NCBI RefSeq assembly: GCF_000149955.1
Contig: NC_030986.1
Span: 762,787-826,786 of the forward strand
Source of the DNA: Fusarium oxysporum f. sp. lycopersici 4287
Lineage: Eukaryota > Ascomycota > Sordariomycetes > Hypocreales > Nectriaceae
Direction: 5' to 3'
Length of the DNA: 64,000 nt
The notes under the pieces were generated by a model that made no database searches, had not been told where the DNA came from, and saw only the letters and a list, made by a program, of their open reading frames with translations. A program made the position numbers and the translations under genes. Numbering within the stretch: the first letter of the stretch is position 1; every line of letters starts with the position of its first letter. This document shows, in pieces, positions 31,632 to 42,574 of this stretch.

Positions 31632-33067
31632 TCATGGCTTCCGCGCGTAAACGTACCGCACCATCATGTATCCATGAACCCTCCGATTACCGATCACTTT
31701 TCGCATCGCCGCAAGAAACTGCGGGTATTATATCCTCGGCCAGTTCAGCACGTTATGCCAAAGATACAGCGTGTATCCTACGACGAGTCAGCAAGCGAAC
31801 GAGAAAATGCGACGGCGTAGACATACCCTCGAGATCGTTTTCCAAAGTCAACCTGACGTACTCGCCCAGCTCAGAGAGCTTCCCGATTATTGGTCCATCC
31901 TCCCACGGGTAACTGCAGCCCAAACATCGTTAGCAGGTATCACCTCAAACAAATCCATCGTCGTACCTTGTAATCAAATATCCTGACATCCGTGAAGCCA
32001 GCCTCTGTGATACTTCTCTCCTGCAGCGCTCCTGCTGAAGAAAAAACGTCCTCCCCGTTTCCGCGCCGCCTCTCTCGTACAGATCCGCCCACTTCTGGAG
32101 TGCAGGCTCGCTGTCCGTCGTTCCGTCATCGGAGTAGAAGTGTATGTCAGCCTCGCATGATTGGACCCAGCCACCGGGTGCACAGCAGCGATATGCTTCT
32201 TGAAAGAGGGCGGGCCAGTCTTGGACTGATCCAAACAGGTAGCGGATGTGGATGAAGTCAAAGTAGTTGTCTTTCCAAGGCCAGGTGAGAGTTGCATCTG
32301 CGATCTCAAAGTGAACGTTTGGAGGGACCCATTCGGGCTGCGTGGGTGAGAGGTCTGAGCCGATTACTTGCGCACTTGGATATGCATCTGCAAAGTCTCT
32401 GAAGACGTGTCAGTCAATTGAAGAGAGACGTGGGAAGGGAAACTTGCATTGCCCATATTCCAGAACCAGTTCCGACATCGAGAACTCTCTGAACATGAGG
32501 CGGTATGGGCGCCAAGAAGAGGTTGTTATCTAGCAGCATGGTGAGGTAGTGATGAGAGATGTCAACCGATTGAAGCTGCTGCTCGTCATTCGGCATAACA
32601 TATTCACTAGCATAGCGATCGCTGTGATATGTTCTTCCCTGAATAGTTCTGTACTCAAGAATGCTCGCCGTCACCGAGTCCGGGTACATAAAACTGGCAC
32701 TGAGCGGGATATGTGAGTTGAGCGTAATAACAAGACATACGAGATATGGACTAAACTCACGCATCGGATCCAAGTGCTGAGTCAATTTCATAGCGGTCAA
32801 TATCGGAAGTATCCTACAAACACGGCAAAAAAGACACAAGATGTTAATTCTCAATGACTATTACTCTACAAGTTTTGACGCTTTATGTAAGAGAGGGAGG
32901 TTAGGTAGGGCACAACGCACCTCAGGGTCCTCTGCGGGGATGAGCTCAGCCTGAGGAGCGGGGGAAGATGGAGCAGCGGGGGCTGCAGCAGGAGGAGAGT
33001 CAGTGAGGAAAGAGGGCGAAGAAGTGGCAGTGACAGTGGGGGTGTCTCGAAGTTGTTGGTCTGTCAT
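31632..33067 (-). pseudogene. LaeA-like SAM-dependent methyltransferase with several lesions
   Basis: Class I methyltransferase of the fungal LaeA/velvet-associated type, often near secondary-metabolism or signalling genes. Minus-strand exons: 33067-32921, 32813-32761, 32699-32448, 32398-31967, then two more to 31632. The N-terminus is Ala/Pro/Ser-rich. The SAM motif is VLDVGTGSGIWAIDFADAYP, formed across a GC-AG intron (32399-32447). Further family blocks: VIGSDLSPTQPEWVPPN, FDFIHIRYL, APGGWVQSCE. Three breaks follow: a run of six Ts (32041-32046 on the plus strand) is one base short for the frame after AETGRTFF; after LPVGGW the frame slips again; and NWPRI is followed by TAA (31728-31730) although YPQFLAAMRKVIGNRRVHG and VRYVYARKP continue in frame to TGA. 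Either a young pseudogene or partly assembly error. Confidence 0.75.
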
Positions 33068-33794
33068 GATATATCGCGATCCATGGGATTACTTGATACA
33101 GTACTTTTATGTGAGTGATATGGGGGGTGGGTGTATGCGTGTTGTTGGTTGAAGGGATGTTTGCAAAGAGTGGAGATGTTTCTGGACAGGGTATATCATT
33201 GAAGAATACCGACAGATGATGAAAGAAAAGAGAAGGAAAGAAAGTGGGAAAAGGGAAGGGAAAATAAGTCTAGAGGTTAGAGCTAAAACTAAAGGTCGGT
33301 ATAGCAAAAAGCAACCTTGATTAAAGAACAAGGCAAGGCCAAGGGAAAACGAAAGATCAGAGGCAAACACAACCCAACCGACCCCTCCTTCGTCTGCCTT
33401 CGATGGAACCCAAGGTAATCAAGACAGACTAGACTAGAGCCTTGGGCTGTGAACCAAAAGTTACTTGTACTTTTGCTCTGTTTGCTGAGGTACAGTAGAT
33501 CCCGTCGCTCCCGTAAGCGGTGTCTCAGTACCGTAAGCTACTAATGTTCAGTGGGGGGCTGCTTTTAGTCTAGTGCCCTCTTGTCTCAACCTTGATCGTT
33601 ACATCACATCAACCTCTGATCATCACTCGTGATAGCTTCAATGAAACTTTTTTATCCAATCAATTCAAGAGCGTCCAGCGCTCGTTCGTGGCGAAACCTA
33701 ACAAAAACGCCTGATCCTACTTGTCCCCCAGCATCGCGAATGCTAACCCCGTACCAGCTAGATCTAGTATTTCTCGCCCAAACAACTCCTTTCA
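33068..33794. other. Intergenic, no gene recognised
   Basis: Upstream region of the methyltransferase and 3' flank of the F-box gene. Purine-rich on the plus strand (pyrimidine-rich leader for the minus-strand methyltransferase) from about 33200 to 33260. Nothing else is supported. Confidence 0.5.
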
Positions 33795-35477
33795 TTACGT
33801 TCTCGTGAGCTGCTTCCACCATTCAAGGTAGATTGATTCTTCATCATATTCTTCTTGCATGGACTCACACCAGCTGCGAACATCATCCTGCAAGTCAGTT
33901 CGAACCCCGTCCTTAGTAAAAGCTTCCAGCATCTTCCGACACCACTCGTCCACATCAATGTCGTACCAAGGCTGGACCTTATCACGATCAAAATACCCCA
34001 GTATGAACTCGATCTCATACCCATGGCATTTCTGCCAGAAAAACCTTCTATTCTCAGAGAAGTCGGTTTCACTGATCTTCTGTTTCGTCAGCTTAAGACG
34101 TCTGCATGCATCAGACCACACGAACCACATATACCATGGATTCCACCTAGTATCAATAGCGAACTCATGGACACGCCCAGGTCCATTTCGAATAATTGTG
34201 CCGTTTATATCGTACAGTAAATCGTACTCGTTGGTGCAATAGGGCCGTACTGCCTCACATAGCGTCACCCACGAGCGCTTGAACTGCGCCGGCCTTCCGC
34301 GCCTTGTCGCAGAAATTTGAGCTGTGATGATGTACAGAGCCCCGAGTATACTCTTAAGCAGAGCCTCCTCAACCACGTCAACCATCTCGTACTCGACCAT
34401 GATGTCGAGCTTCTGCCGGAAAATGTCAGCGACTTCTCCATGATACGATGCCTTCCAACGGGTCGCCGATGTGCTGTGCAAATCAGCATGAAGAGTTCCG
34501 ATGAGTGTACCAATGGAACTAACGCCCACCCAGTCATCATCCCTTCCAGGCCTCTTTCCCTTACAGGTCTTCTTGAGGCCTTCTGGACACTCGTCGTACA
34601 CTGTCAGTAGGCTGACACCTCGACTGGCGTACTCCTTCAAAATCAACTCCAGCAGACGAGGCGGGATGTGCGACTTGAGTGCCAGGTCTATCGGAGACTC
34701 CGTGAAATAAGTCTCCGTTATCGCACCGTCGACAAAAGGGTATGGGTGCGTGTCCGCCCAGTCAGACGCCGCATGGTAGAACGGGACCACGTCGGTGGCT
34801 AACACGCTGTCGAGGGCGTTGGATCGAGTTGGGTTCGGAAAGCCATGGCTACTCAACAGCTCAATCATGTTGAGGTACATTTCAACTCCAGGTCTACCAA
34901 TGCTAATTTGGAGTTGCTTCAGGAGTCGTGTGGGCATATGTCCAAGACCCATATCCAGTCGTTCGTAACGAAAACCGTTGAACGATTCACTTACCAAGTT
35001 CGCTTCCGCGTCAGCACCCTTCCCAAGGAGCCACTTCAGAGCTTCGTAGACACTTACCCGAATTCTGTTCTGCAGCTGTTCGCTTCGCCGACTATCTGGC
35101 CGCTCGTCCAAGTTGAGGAGTAGAGCATCAATTGGTCGATACTCCCTCCACGACGGTCTTACAGGCCAGGTTATTTCGACCGGTGCGGCGCCGTGTTCTT
35201 CACAAAGACGCATCATCGGCACGTAGGCCGACTCAACAGCCCGCCGAAACACTCTAAAGTCTTTAGCGCGGAATACATACGAACGGGCAATCCGGTACAT
35301 ATGCGTGCAGGTCAGGGTCAGCCTACACAAAGTGTCCACGTTGGTATCACCGCCTTTGTCGATTATGTCGACGATCAGAGCTTGAAGCTCTTCCGGCAGG
35401 CCGAGAAGAGTGTTGCGCGGGATAGGGCCAGAGCCAGAGCCCGAGGCGGAAGTAGGTGAGTTTTGTTGTGAGGACAT
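33795..35477 (-). CDS. F-box-like protein, single exon
   Basis: F-box proteins recruit substrates to SCF ubiquitin ligases; this one is an uncharacterised fungal type. The frame is open from 35561, but I prefer the ATG at 35477 (MSSQQNSPTSASGSG), giving 560 aa, because the extra 28 residues are leader-like and the paralogue at 39711 also starts MSS. The F-box-like segment is LLGLPEELQALIVDIIDKGG followed by LCRLTLTCTHMYRIARSYVF (about residues 25-70). The long C-terminal region has a repeat-like helical pattern (YVPMMRLCEEHGAAPVEI resembles ankyrin-type AxxxGA elements). The C-terminus is acidic and Trp-rich (YLEWWKQLTRT). It is the first of a minus-strand F-box cluster extending to 41105. 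Confidence 0.75.
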   Translation of the reverse strand: MSSQQNSPTSASGSGSGPIPRNTLLGLPEELQALIVDIIDKGGDTNVDTLCRLTLTCTHMYRIARSYVFRAKDFRVFRRAVESAYVPMMRLCEEHGAAPVEITWPVRPSWREYRPIDALLLNLDERPDSRRSEQLQNRIRVSVYEALKWLLGKGADAEANLVSESFNGFRYERLDMGLGHMPTRLLKQLQISIGRPGVEMYLNMIELLSSHGFPNPTRSNALDSVLATDVVPFYHAASDWADTHPYPFVDGAITETYFTESPIDLALKSHIPPRLLELILKEYASRGVSLLTVYDECPEGLKKTCKGKRPGRDDDWVGVSSIGTLIGTLHADLHSTSATRWKASYHGEVADIFRQKLDIMVEYEMVDVVEEALLKSILGALYIITAQISATRRGRPAQFKRSWVTLCEAVRPYCTNEYDLLYDINGTIIRNGPGRVHEFAIDTRWNPWYMWFVWSDACRRLKLTKQKISETDFSENRRFFWQKCHGYEIEFILGYFDRDKVQPWYDIDVDEWCRKMLEAFTKDGVRTDLQDDVRSWCESMQEEYDEESIYLEWWKQLTRT

Positions 35478-35561
35478 AACTGTGGTTGCACGAAATACTT
35501 TAGAGATGATGGTTTCTGAGAAGGAAGATGCTGTTCGGGTTTCTTGAAGTGATGAGAACAT

Positions 35562-36294
35562 GTAAGTGAGGTTTGATCTCTAGTTGATACTGCAGATGAG
35601 TGCCACTTTATACTCGCAAAGACGAACACTTTTTGACAGGAACATAGTGAGAAACTGGGACAATGAATGCTGTTCGCTACATCAACTGCATTATAGGATT
35701 GAATTGAGGAAGAAAGGATTGTTTGCCATTGAACATGACAAGCGACTTTAATCAACAGGGAGCTTTCGTCTTGTCACCCCTGAATCTTACGGTTTATTTA
35801 TTTATTTATTTGTTTGTTTGTTTGTTTGTTTGCATGATTGTTTGTTTGCTTTAATTTACACCGGCATGACATGTAAGAGGACAAAAGGCGTCTCGGACCT
35901 CATGTAAGCATGTGTATGAATGTGATCAATAAAATCAGTGCCTGCAGATTGACGACATCCAGCATAGAGATTCTGTTCAGTCTTGCACTCTCCGGAGCAG
36001 TTACTCTTCTCCATCTCAACTAACTGATCATCGTTAGTTCTTAATCAAGTGTCTATCGTTCTAGGAACATATAAATCGGTCAGCTTCCAGCCGTTATTTG
36101 TTCTCTCGCTATATTATTGAGTAGCTGGACATACCAGGATCTGGTATGAATAGCAGAAATGAATGGACGAAGAGCAAGCCGAGCATTAAGTGCTGACGGG
36201 TCGCTACTGAGGTGGCATTTTGTCACATAGTAAGAGGGAAAGACTATATGAGTTCTCATTCATATTTCGTTACAATCTAACTCAAACTGACGCC
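35562..36294. other. Intergenic with TTTA/TTTG tetranucleotide repeats
   Basis: Promoter side of the F-box gene. A compound microsatellite of TTTA units followed by TTTG units lies at about 35792-35832, then imperfect TTTG units to about 35850. No gene is seen. Confidence 0.6.
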
Positions 36295-37322
36295 TCAATT
36301 CCATAAACTACTTGAAACACCAAAATAAAGACAACGTACACTTACGTGGCAAGGAGTAGGACTATCCTCAAAAGTCATGAGATAGCGACAACCCCCCTTT
36401 GTAAGCTCCCAGCCAGTCAATTTCCCTCTCAGAAGAACATTACAAGCATCTAGAGGCATATTTACCCAGTCAGCTTCCGTGTTATCCTCGAACCTGGAGG
36501 GATCAAGCTTATGCCGAATGTCTTTGATGATCCACGTTCGGGAACGGGCTATATCGTCAGGAGGATCCCACCCTCTGGGGCGAAGGAACTCATGTCTACC
36601 TGAGCAAGATGCTGTGTCACTCAAAACATCTCCAGGGGTTGTGATGTAACCCCCACAGATGTAGCTGATTGAAGTGCAAAGCTCACGCCAGCACCATGTG
36701 CCATCGCGATCAAAGTTGAGGCCTCCATTCTCTCCGTGCCTTGCTTCCACCCTCCGTAGAGCCTTAGCGATATCTTTAAGGACTGATTGCTCTTTGCTAT
36801 TAATAAAGTCATACTCCCACATCAATTTTACCTTGGCCTCAAAGGTATCGCCAAAGTAGCTGGGGCTCTCTCCTTTGAATATCCACGGCGAAAAAAAAAG
36901 TCGTCGAAAAGAAGACTGAGCAATTCGTCGATGGTGGTATATCGCTGCCTGAGGTCGTAATACCCTGTGTTTCCCTTAAAAAGGTTGGGAGGTAGCTGCT
37001 GTTCAAGGATCGCTCTCTTCAGGTGGACCTCGAATAGAAATGGCGGGCAAGCTGATTGTAGCACCATCTCCATCGGAGAAGCCCAAACCGAGTAGAGAAG
37101 TGGTCGGTATTTCGAACGGTCTTCTTTCTCGCGAGCAATCCTCCGTGGAAAATCAGATGGCAACTCGAGTCCCATGTTGATAAGGAACTTGATCACCAAA
37201 CAAATACCGCGATGGTAATCTGCATCTCTTGCCGTTGAAAGCCTGGTCAGCAAGACTGGGGGTAGAACGGAGGAAGTTGCAGAACCCTCATCCCATCTGA
37301 ACTGGTGCGCACACAAAGACAA
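36295..37322 (-). pseudogene. F-box-family paralogue, 5'-truncated and frameshifted at a T run
   Basis: The sequence parallels the intact protein at 39711-41105 from about its middle onward: HRGICLVIKFLINMGLELP vs HQGICDVIHFLYSKGLRIP, LLSLLFDD vs LLSILFDD, GGLNFDRDGTWCWRELC vs GGLDFERDGVWCWYELC, and WVNMPLDA vs WAQMPLDA. The frame breaks at nine Ts (36891-36899 on the plus strand). Seven or ten Ts would restore the expected D-D-F-F-S-P-W-I-F-K-G-E, so this may be a homopolymer error. The N-terminal half, including the F-box, is missing upstream of 37322. The protein also extends about 25 residues past the paralogue's end. Confidence 0.7.
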
Positions 37323-38120
37323 AGAGTATCAAAGACTTTAGACATTGGTCACACATGGACTCATTGTGTCTTTCGACGTGAGGCAGTGAGAGGACCGGCT
37401 GTTCTGTTAAGGGACCTGTTCCAGTTGTCAAGAGCCAAGCCCTTCTTGAATCTGACTTTGATTGATTTGGCCAAGAGTTAGAACGACCATGAACTCAAGT
37501 GTTGTTTCTAATGTTCTCGTCTGTCTACAGTTTGTTGTTGGGACTGGAAAACAAAGAAAACGGGCACGTCACGTATGCTCCACTGATAGATATAAACCAT
37601 AACAAGGACATTTCACAATTCGTCTAGTATTGCAGAGAAGTTTTCAAAGGAACACAGTGAACGACTGAGACGTGTACCGAAAGTGCAAGGGCAGCCAGTC
37701 GCTTTACACATAGGGTTAAAGCAACTACTAACTTCTTGGTGATCTTGAAGGACTTAACCATGAGTTTTAAAGAGTAATCAGTGTGCTAGAAGTTCACTTG
37801 GTGCTACATCTGAAGTCCCATGAAACATTAAAGATAAGTAAGAAAATCGATTTGTAACCCCTGAGGACATATCATGTAGCAACAATTTCGCCTTTCAACC
37901 CGCAGCAAAACTTGGATTTCATCTTCCTTCGGATTGATCGTCTTTTGGGAGATCTTTTGCTCCAGCGGACACTGTCCATCAGTATAGTTTGACCCTCCTA
38001 ATTCCGCTGTTCATCCTTCCCATATCGTCCTTCGAGGTGTTCCATTCTCGACAATAGAGGCTGTCCATCCATAGCTGTGGTCTGTTGGTCTGTGGCGATT
38101 CATTCCAGTAATCTCATCCC
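37323..38120. other. Non-coding spacer between F-box fragments
   Basis: No coding-like sequence found. If the 38121-38600 fragment and the 36295-37322 fragment once belonged to one gene, this 0.8 kb would be inserted or rearranged DNA, but I see no element ends or terminal repeats. Confidence 0.4.
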
Positions 38121-38600
38121 TCACTGTTGCTGAGTATTTTCAGTCTGTCGATAGTGCACTACCTTCAACGATCGAACGGGCATACACCCATGGCGGAGGA
38201 GATACCTTTCTTCCTTGTTCGCCAGCCCCTCCCTTTGATCCTCGAGGTCTTTCTCCAGCTGTACACCAGTGATGGAGAACACGACCATGGCCATTAGAAG
38301 GGGCCTGTAGTGTTGGGGGACCTGGCTCCAGGCGCCTTCGTCCAGATCGATCTCCAAGGTGACTTTGGGGTTTCGTAGCATGCTTGAACATCTGCGAATA
38401 ATGTAATAGTCTCAGTACGGCTTCTGCAACCGGATAGTAACATGGAACGTGAACCCAAGCTCATCAAACAGGACAGGACATGCATGGCGAAGTCTGCGGA
38501 GATCTTCCCACTCAAGAGAATCATCTTCCGCTATGAGTAGAATGATTTCAGGGGGCAGTCGAGGTCGAAGGCTTTGGTTCGTGTTGCGTATCACCGGCAT
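38121..38600 (-). pseudogene. Short F-box protein with an in-frame TGA
   Basis: On the minus strand the frame starts MPVIRNTNQSLRPRLPPEII and carries an F-box-like segment, LPPEIILLIAEDDSLEWEDL, followed by RRLRHACPVLFDELGF. It then meets TGA at 38412-38414. The same frame continues as protein-like sequence (RNPKVTLEIDLDEGAWSQVP ... ALANKEER-like to the stop at 38121). A 50-bp GT-AG intron (GTTACT...CGCAG) could remove the stop but shifts the frame, so I favour a true premature stop. The part after the F-box does not clearly match the other cluster members. Confidence 0.5.
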
Positions 38601-39710
38601 GTTGCTACTTGGAGGTAAATGTGTGCAGGCTTGATGTCAATTTCTCAAAGATTTTGGCTTGGGTAAAGTCTCTGCAAGTTACTATTGCTTGAGATAGCAG
38701 TCCACAACTCTCAATTTATACTCATATCTCAGGCTCCTTAGTCCGTTTCCCGCTTCTGTAGAATTGCATGAAAGTACTAAGAAGCAGACTTATTGAACTT
38801 ACCTATGAACAAGGCCATTGGGCTCACAATATGGTCTCTGATCTGTAGGTATTCATAGAATAAATACAATCGGTTGCTGAGAACTTAGCATACCAAAAAC
38901 TCACTCACCAGCGCAACTCGGGGGTTTCCGAAACAAGAACTTTCTTTTCAATTTTGATCGAGGCTGTTCTTCCAAAACTTTGAACACATCATTTCTAGTT
39001 ACTAATTACTACTGCTGTTGACAGAGAATACCATGCAGGAGTTGCGTTCCACTCTACTCTAGGTGACCAGCTCCAAGCTTGTGGATGCTTTTCAGCCCCC
39101 TCGATAGACTCATATCAACTGTTCTTCATCACGAATTCTCCAATAACTGTCGAAATTCAACCTCGGTACTTCAATTGGTCTTTGCTAAGTTTAAATAAGG
39201 AGGAGAAAAGAAACAAAGAGAAATGTGCACATGGCCACGATCGTTGCTATACCATCTCTAACAATGTCATTTTACAACAAAGAAGTACTCGAATCACACA
39301 ATAGACAGCTTAAAGGTGGCCTAAGCGTGAAAGGGGAATCAGTCAAATCTCAATAGATACCTACCCATGTCTCAAACGCTTCAGTCTATTGCCCCGTACA
39401 TAAGAACCTCCTTTACAAAAGAACTTTACAAGATAGAGTCCTAATGGACTCTTAAGCATGGTGATAAACACCCCCCCACCCCCGCCCTGGTTTCCAATTA
39501 AATTAGGGCACTCTCACCATAAACTTCACAGACTCTTTAATAACCATTTACTGGTTATCTTTGTAGGGAACTTCAGGGCGTTTTATACAACCGTTTTCTT
39601 TTTCAATTTATACTACTACAAAAGCTAATGACCTACGGTTACTGGTTACTGCTGCTGGGAGGAAATACTTCGGACGAGTTGCTTTACGACCTGCCACCAC
39701 TCGATCATCG
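38601..39710. other. Intergenic, no gene recognised
   Basis: About 1.1 kb, AT-rich near 39580-39620, with a C-rich tract (CCCCCCCACCCCCGCCC) at 39471-39488. No supported gene. Confidence 0.5.
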
Positions 39711-41105
39711 TCATGGCCAGTTGAGGATGTAATCCCAAGCATCCAGGGGCATTTGAGCCCACTTACGTGTGGATGGTCTCTGCCCATGTAGCTCAATATC
39801 TTCGGTCTTTTGTCCAGACTCAAGAGCTCTCTTCTCAAGGACCGTTCTCCTCGCATGCGCCAGTTCGCTGGGAGGGAACCACCTTCTACTGAGGTAGGGG
39901 TGAATCATCTGTACGTCTCCAGGACTGGTGAAGTGGAGATCCACTGTTCGCTTTCGAACATCCTCATCAGAGATATAGCTAACTGCCATGCATAGTTCAT
40001 ACCAGCACCATACTCCATCACGCTCAAAGTCAAGACCACCTTGGCTTTCCTTTCTGGCATCAATCTTTCGCAAAGCTGCGAGAATGTCCCGAAGCATGTA
40101 CAGCTCAAAAGCATTGGCGCCCTGATGTTGAGTCAGTAAGCAGATCTTTGCTTGGAGATCATCGCTCATACTACGGGTACTGTCACCCTTGTAGATCCAG
40201 GGAGCGAACATGTCATCAAACAAGATGGAGAGAAGTTGCGAGATAGTTTCCAATCCCTTGAAGTATGGATCCCATGCTTCCGAATGATCGAAAACGAGAC
40301 CCTCATCGTTGACCTGTCTCAAGTAGAGCTCGAGAATGGAGGGTGGGCAATTAGTCTGCAGCAGAGCCTGCAGCATGTTTGGGCGATTATCCCTGGCTAA
40401 AGGAAAATAAGCTGGCCACGTTCCTCTCCTCCAAAGTCTCCTGTCCGGATGAGGGATTCTCAAACCCTTACTGTAGAGGAAATGGATGACGTCGCAGATA
40501 CCTTGATGATGTGCTTTGTCAGTAGCGGTCGGAAGCATAGATAGAAGAGCAAACGAGAAGCAAGGAAAGCCCATGCGGACCAGAGAGCGTAGCTTCATAA
40601 AAGTGAAGAGTTCACACCCCTGGTCCGACAGCCATTGCCAAACCTCGATGAATCTCTCTGCAGAAAAGTTACCTTCATAGAATCCTAGTGTAACAACGTC
40701 GCCGGGTCCGTGAAATCCGTCGCCCCAGATATTCCAATGCCAACACTCCTGGTAGTCGTCTTCCGTATTGCGTCGGTACAGGCCGTATCCCGGCTCAATG
40801 AGACCCAAAGGACCATCGGACAGGCTCTTCCGACTGCACTGGGTCGGCACGGCGCCATGCTGAGCACAAATAGCTAGCGTATCAAGATCACCACGAAAGC
40901 AAGCCATTCGAAAGACGCAATAGTCTCCTCCCTGGTACATGGGCTCGCGAGCAAGGTGGGATAGGCGAGATGATGTACGGCGAAGGTTGTAGTAGTCCTT
41001 CCATTCCAGATAATCCTTGTCGAGAATCTCAAGTAGAATCTCAGTTGGAAGATTAGGCAGAGCACTTTGCTGTTGGTAATTCTTATTATTAGATGGGGAT
41101 GACAT
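39711..41105 (-). CDS. F-box-family protein, intact single exon
   Basis: A continuous 464-aa frame, MSSPSNNKNYQQQSALPNLP onward. The F-box-like segment LPNLPTEILLEILDKDYLEW then YNLRRTSSRLSHLAREPMYQ occupies residues 16-56, where Skp1 binding would be expected. The remainder (FRGDLDTLAICAQHGAVPTQ, then YKGDSTRSMSDDLQ, then GGLDFERDGVWCWYELCMAV) is a helical region shared with the broken paralogue at 36295-37322. No transmembrane or enzymatic motif. It ends MPLDAWDYILNWP. It lies on the same strand as the other F-box genes, consistent with tandem duplication. Function in ubiquitination is inferred from the F-box only. Confidence 0.75.
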   Translation of the reverse strand: MSSPSNNKNYQQQSALPNLPTEILLEILDKDYLEWKDYYNLRRTSSRLSHLAREPMYQGGDYCVFRMACFRGDLDTLAICAQHGAVPTQCSRKSLSDGPLGLIEPGYGLYRRNTEDDYQECWHWNIWGDGFHGPGDVVTLGFYEGNFSAERFIEVWQWLSDQGCELFTFMKLRSLVRMGFPCFSFALLSMLPTATDKAHHQGICDVIHFLYSKGLRIPHPDRRLWRRGTWPAYFPLARDNRPNMLQALLQTNCPPSILELYLRQVNDEGLVFDHSEAWDPYFKGLETISQLLSILFDDMFAPWIYKGDSTRSMSDDLQAKICLLTQHQGANAFELYMLRDILAALRKIDARKESQGGLDFERDGVWCWYELCMAVSYISDEDVRKRTVDLHFTSPGDVQMIHPYLSRRWFPPSELAHARRTVLEKRALESGQKTEDIELHGQRPSTRKWAQMPLDAWDYILNWP

Positions 41106-42574
41106 GCTGCTAGAGTAGAATGTTGAAAGTGTAAATCGGGTTGTACGGAGTGTAGTTTTTGCTACTGTCGTGAGTTGTACTTCAATACCATCGCTTCAGG
41201 TTCAGAAAGACGCAATATATACCCATATCTTGGACTACGCAAACTCATGTTCGAGATGACTTACAGAGGCTTCATCGACCATGGCAATAAGTGCGTTCTA
41301 GTGTTTAGACAAAACCTACCCGAGAGTTGATGAACAACCTGCTGGCTCTCAGTCCATTCTCTACGGTGAAGATATTCACAGATATACACCAGACATTTGC
41401 ATACCAAAAATGGTAGACGAACAGGGCAATTTAGCCAAAGACAAGCTTATGTTCAGTCAAATGGCTAAAACACCAGAGCTTAGATAAAGAAAATCATCAA
41501 CATGAAACACACTCACGAGTCAAGAACCAACAGAGCTAAGAACGAAGCTATGAGCCACGCTTGAACAGCCCCATCACCACATGGGCCTAGTACCGCCCCT
41601 CCTTTTTCCACCTGATTGTCAAACAAAACCTCACCAGAAGCCCGAGCTGAAAACGCAGGACTTGTTTCTGTTTATCAGCAGCTAGTGAATCGGAGGCCTG
41701 AAGAAAGTGGAATGGTCAAGCACGATATGTCACCCTAAAATGTAAGCTATCGATAGATAGCTGTTTAGACTATTTGTTTAGAGTACCTGTCACAAAGAGG
41801 CTAAATCTAAGTTCTAGAATACTTCCGGATAGTGACATTACGGATATGCATAGAGTTAACGTTGCAGCTACTAATCAATCATATTAGAACCCTTGGCACA
41901 GTGATAAATGAAGGACCTTCCATCTTGGGCTCTCCTTTAGCCGGCCGAACCACCGCATCGGATCCGGACGCCCCATCTACCGAAGCGCTCCACTCTGAAT
42001 ACGCGGAATCATGATTTCAGAATCATCCCATCTTGCTTACATCCATAATCCATTTATCTCTACGGAGTACACAATCTAAATAAAAGGCCAACCAAGAACA
42101 ACACCCTGACACTGGGAATATTAACATTGGATAGGGGGGCGTGGGCTCTACAGATAACCCACCGCGCCGAAACATCGACGGAATTCCCACGAATCATATC
42201 CCGGACCGCTTCCGAATAGGGCAACATGGGCCGGGAGGGTCCGTGGCTCGATGAAGCATTACACCCCGAAATAAGGCTGTAATCAATCGTCAACTTCGCC
42301 GAATTCCCGTCTGCCAAGGGGGCTTTGTCCGATGCTAGTATGATACCTTGTAATTATCAAGACTCCATAGGGTGGAGGATCAGGCTTGCTTGGCTTACAC
42401 GATGGACTGAGATGGACAGTATATGAACTTCACGATATCTCACTCTCTCTCTGACTTGCTTCTCAGTATTCTCTCCTTCATTCTTTCTCATACAACCAGT
42501 AGCTGGGTCTCTGGTTTCTTCTTACAGTCCTCACTTACACATAACATACTGCCACTGTCACTCCCTATATCAAC
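41106..42574. other. Intergenic / promoter region of pectin lyase gene
   Basis: About 1.5 kb between divergent genes. A GTGGAG word at 42372-42377 matches the SYGGRG consensus of the carbon-catabolite repressor CreA, which regulates many pectinases; one match is weak evidence. The last 150 bp are CT-rich leader. No gene recognised. Confidence 0.4.
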
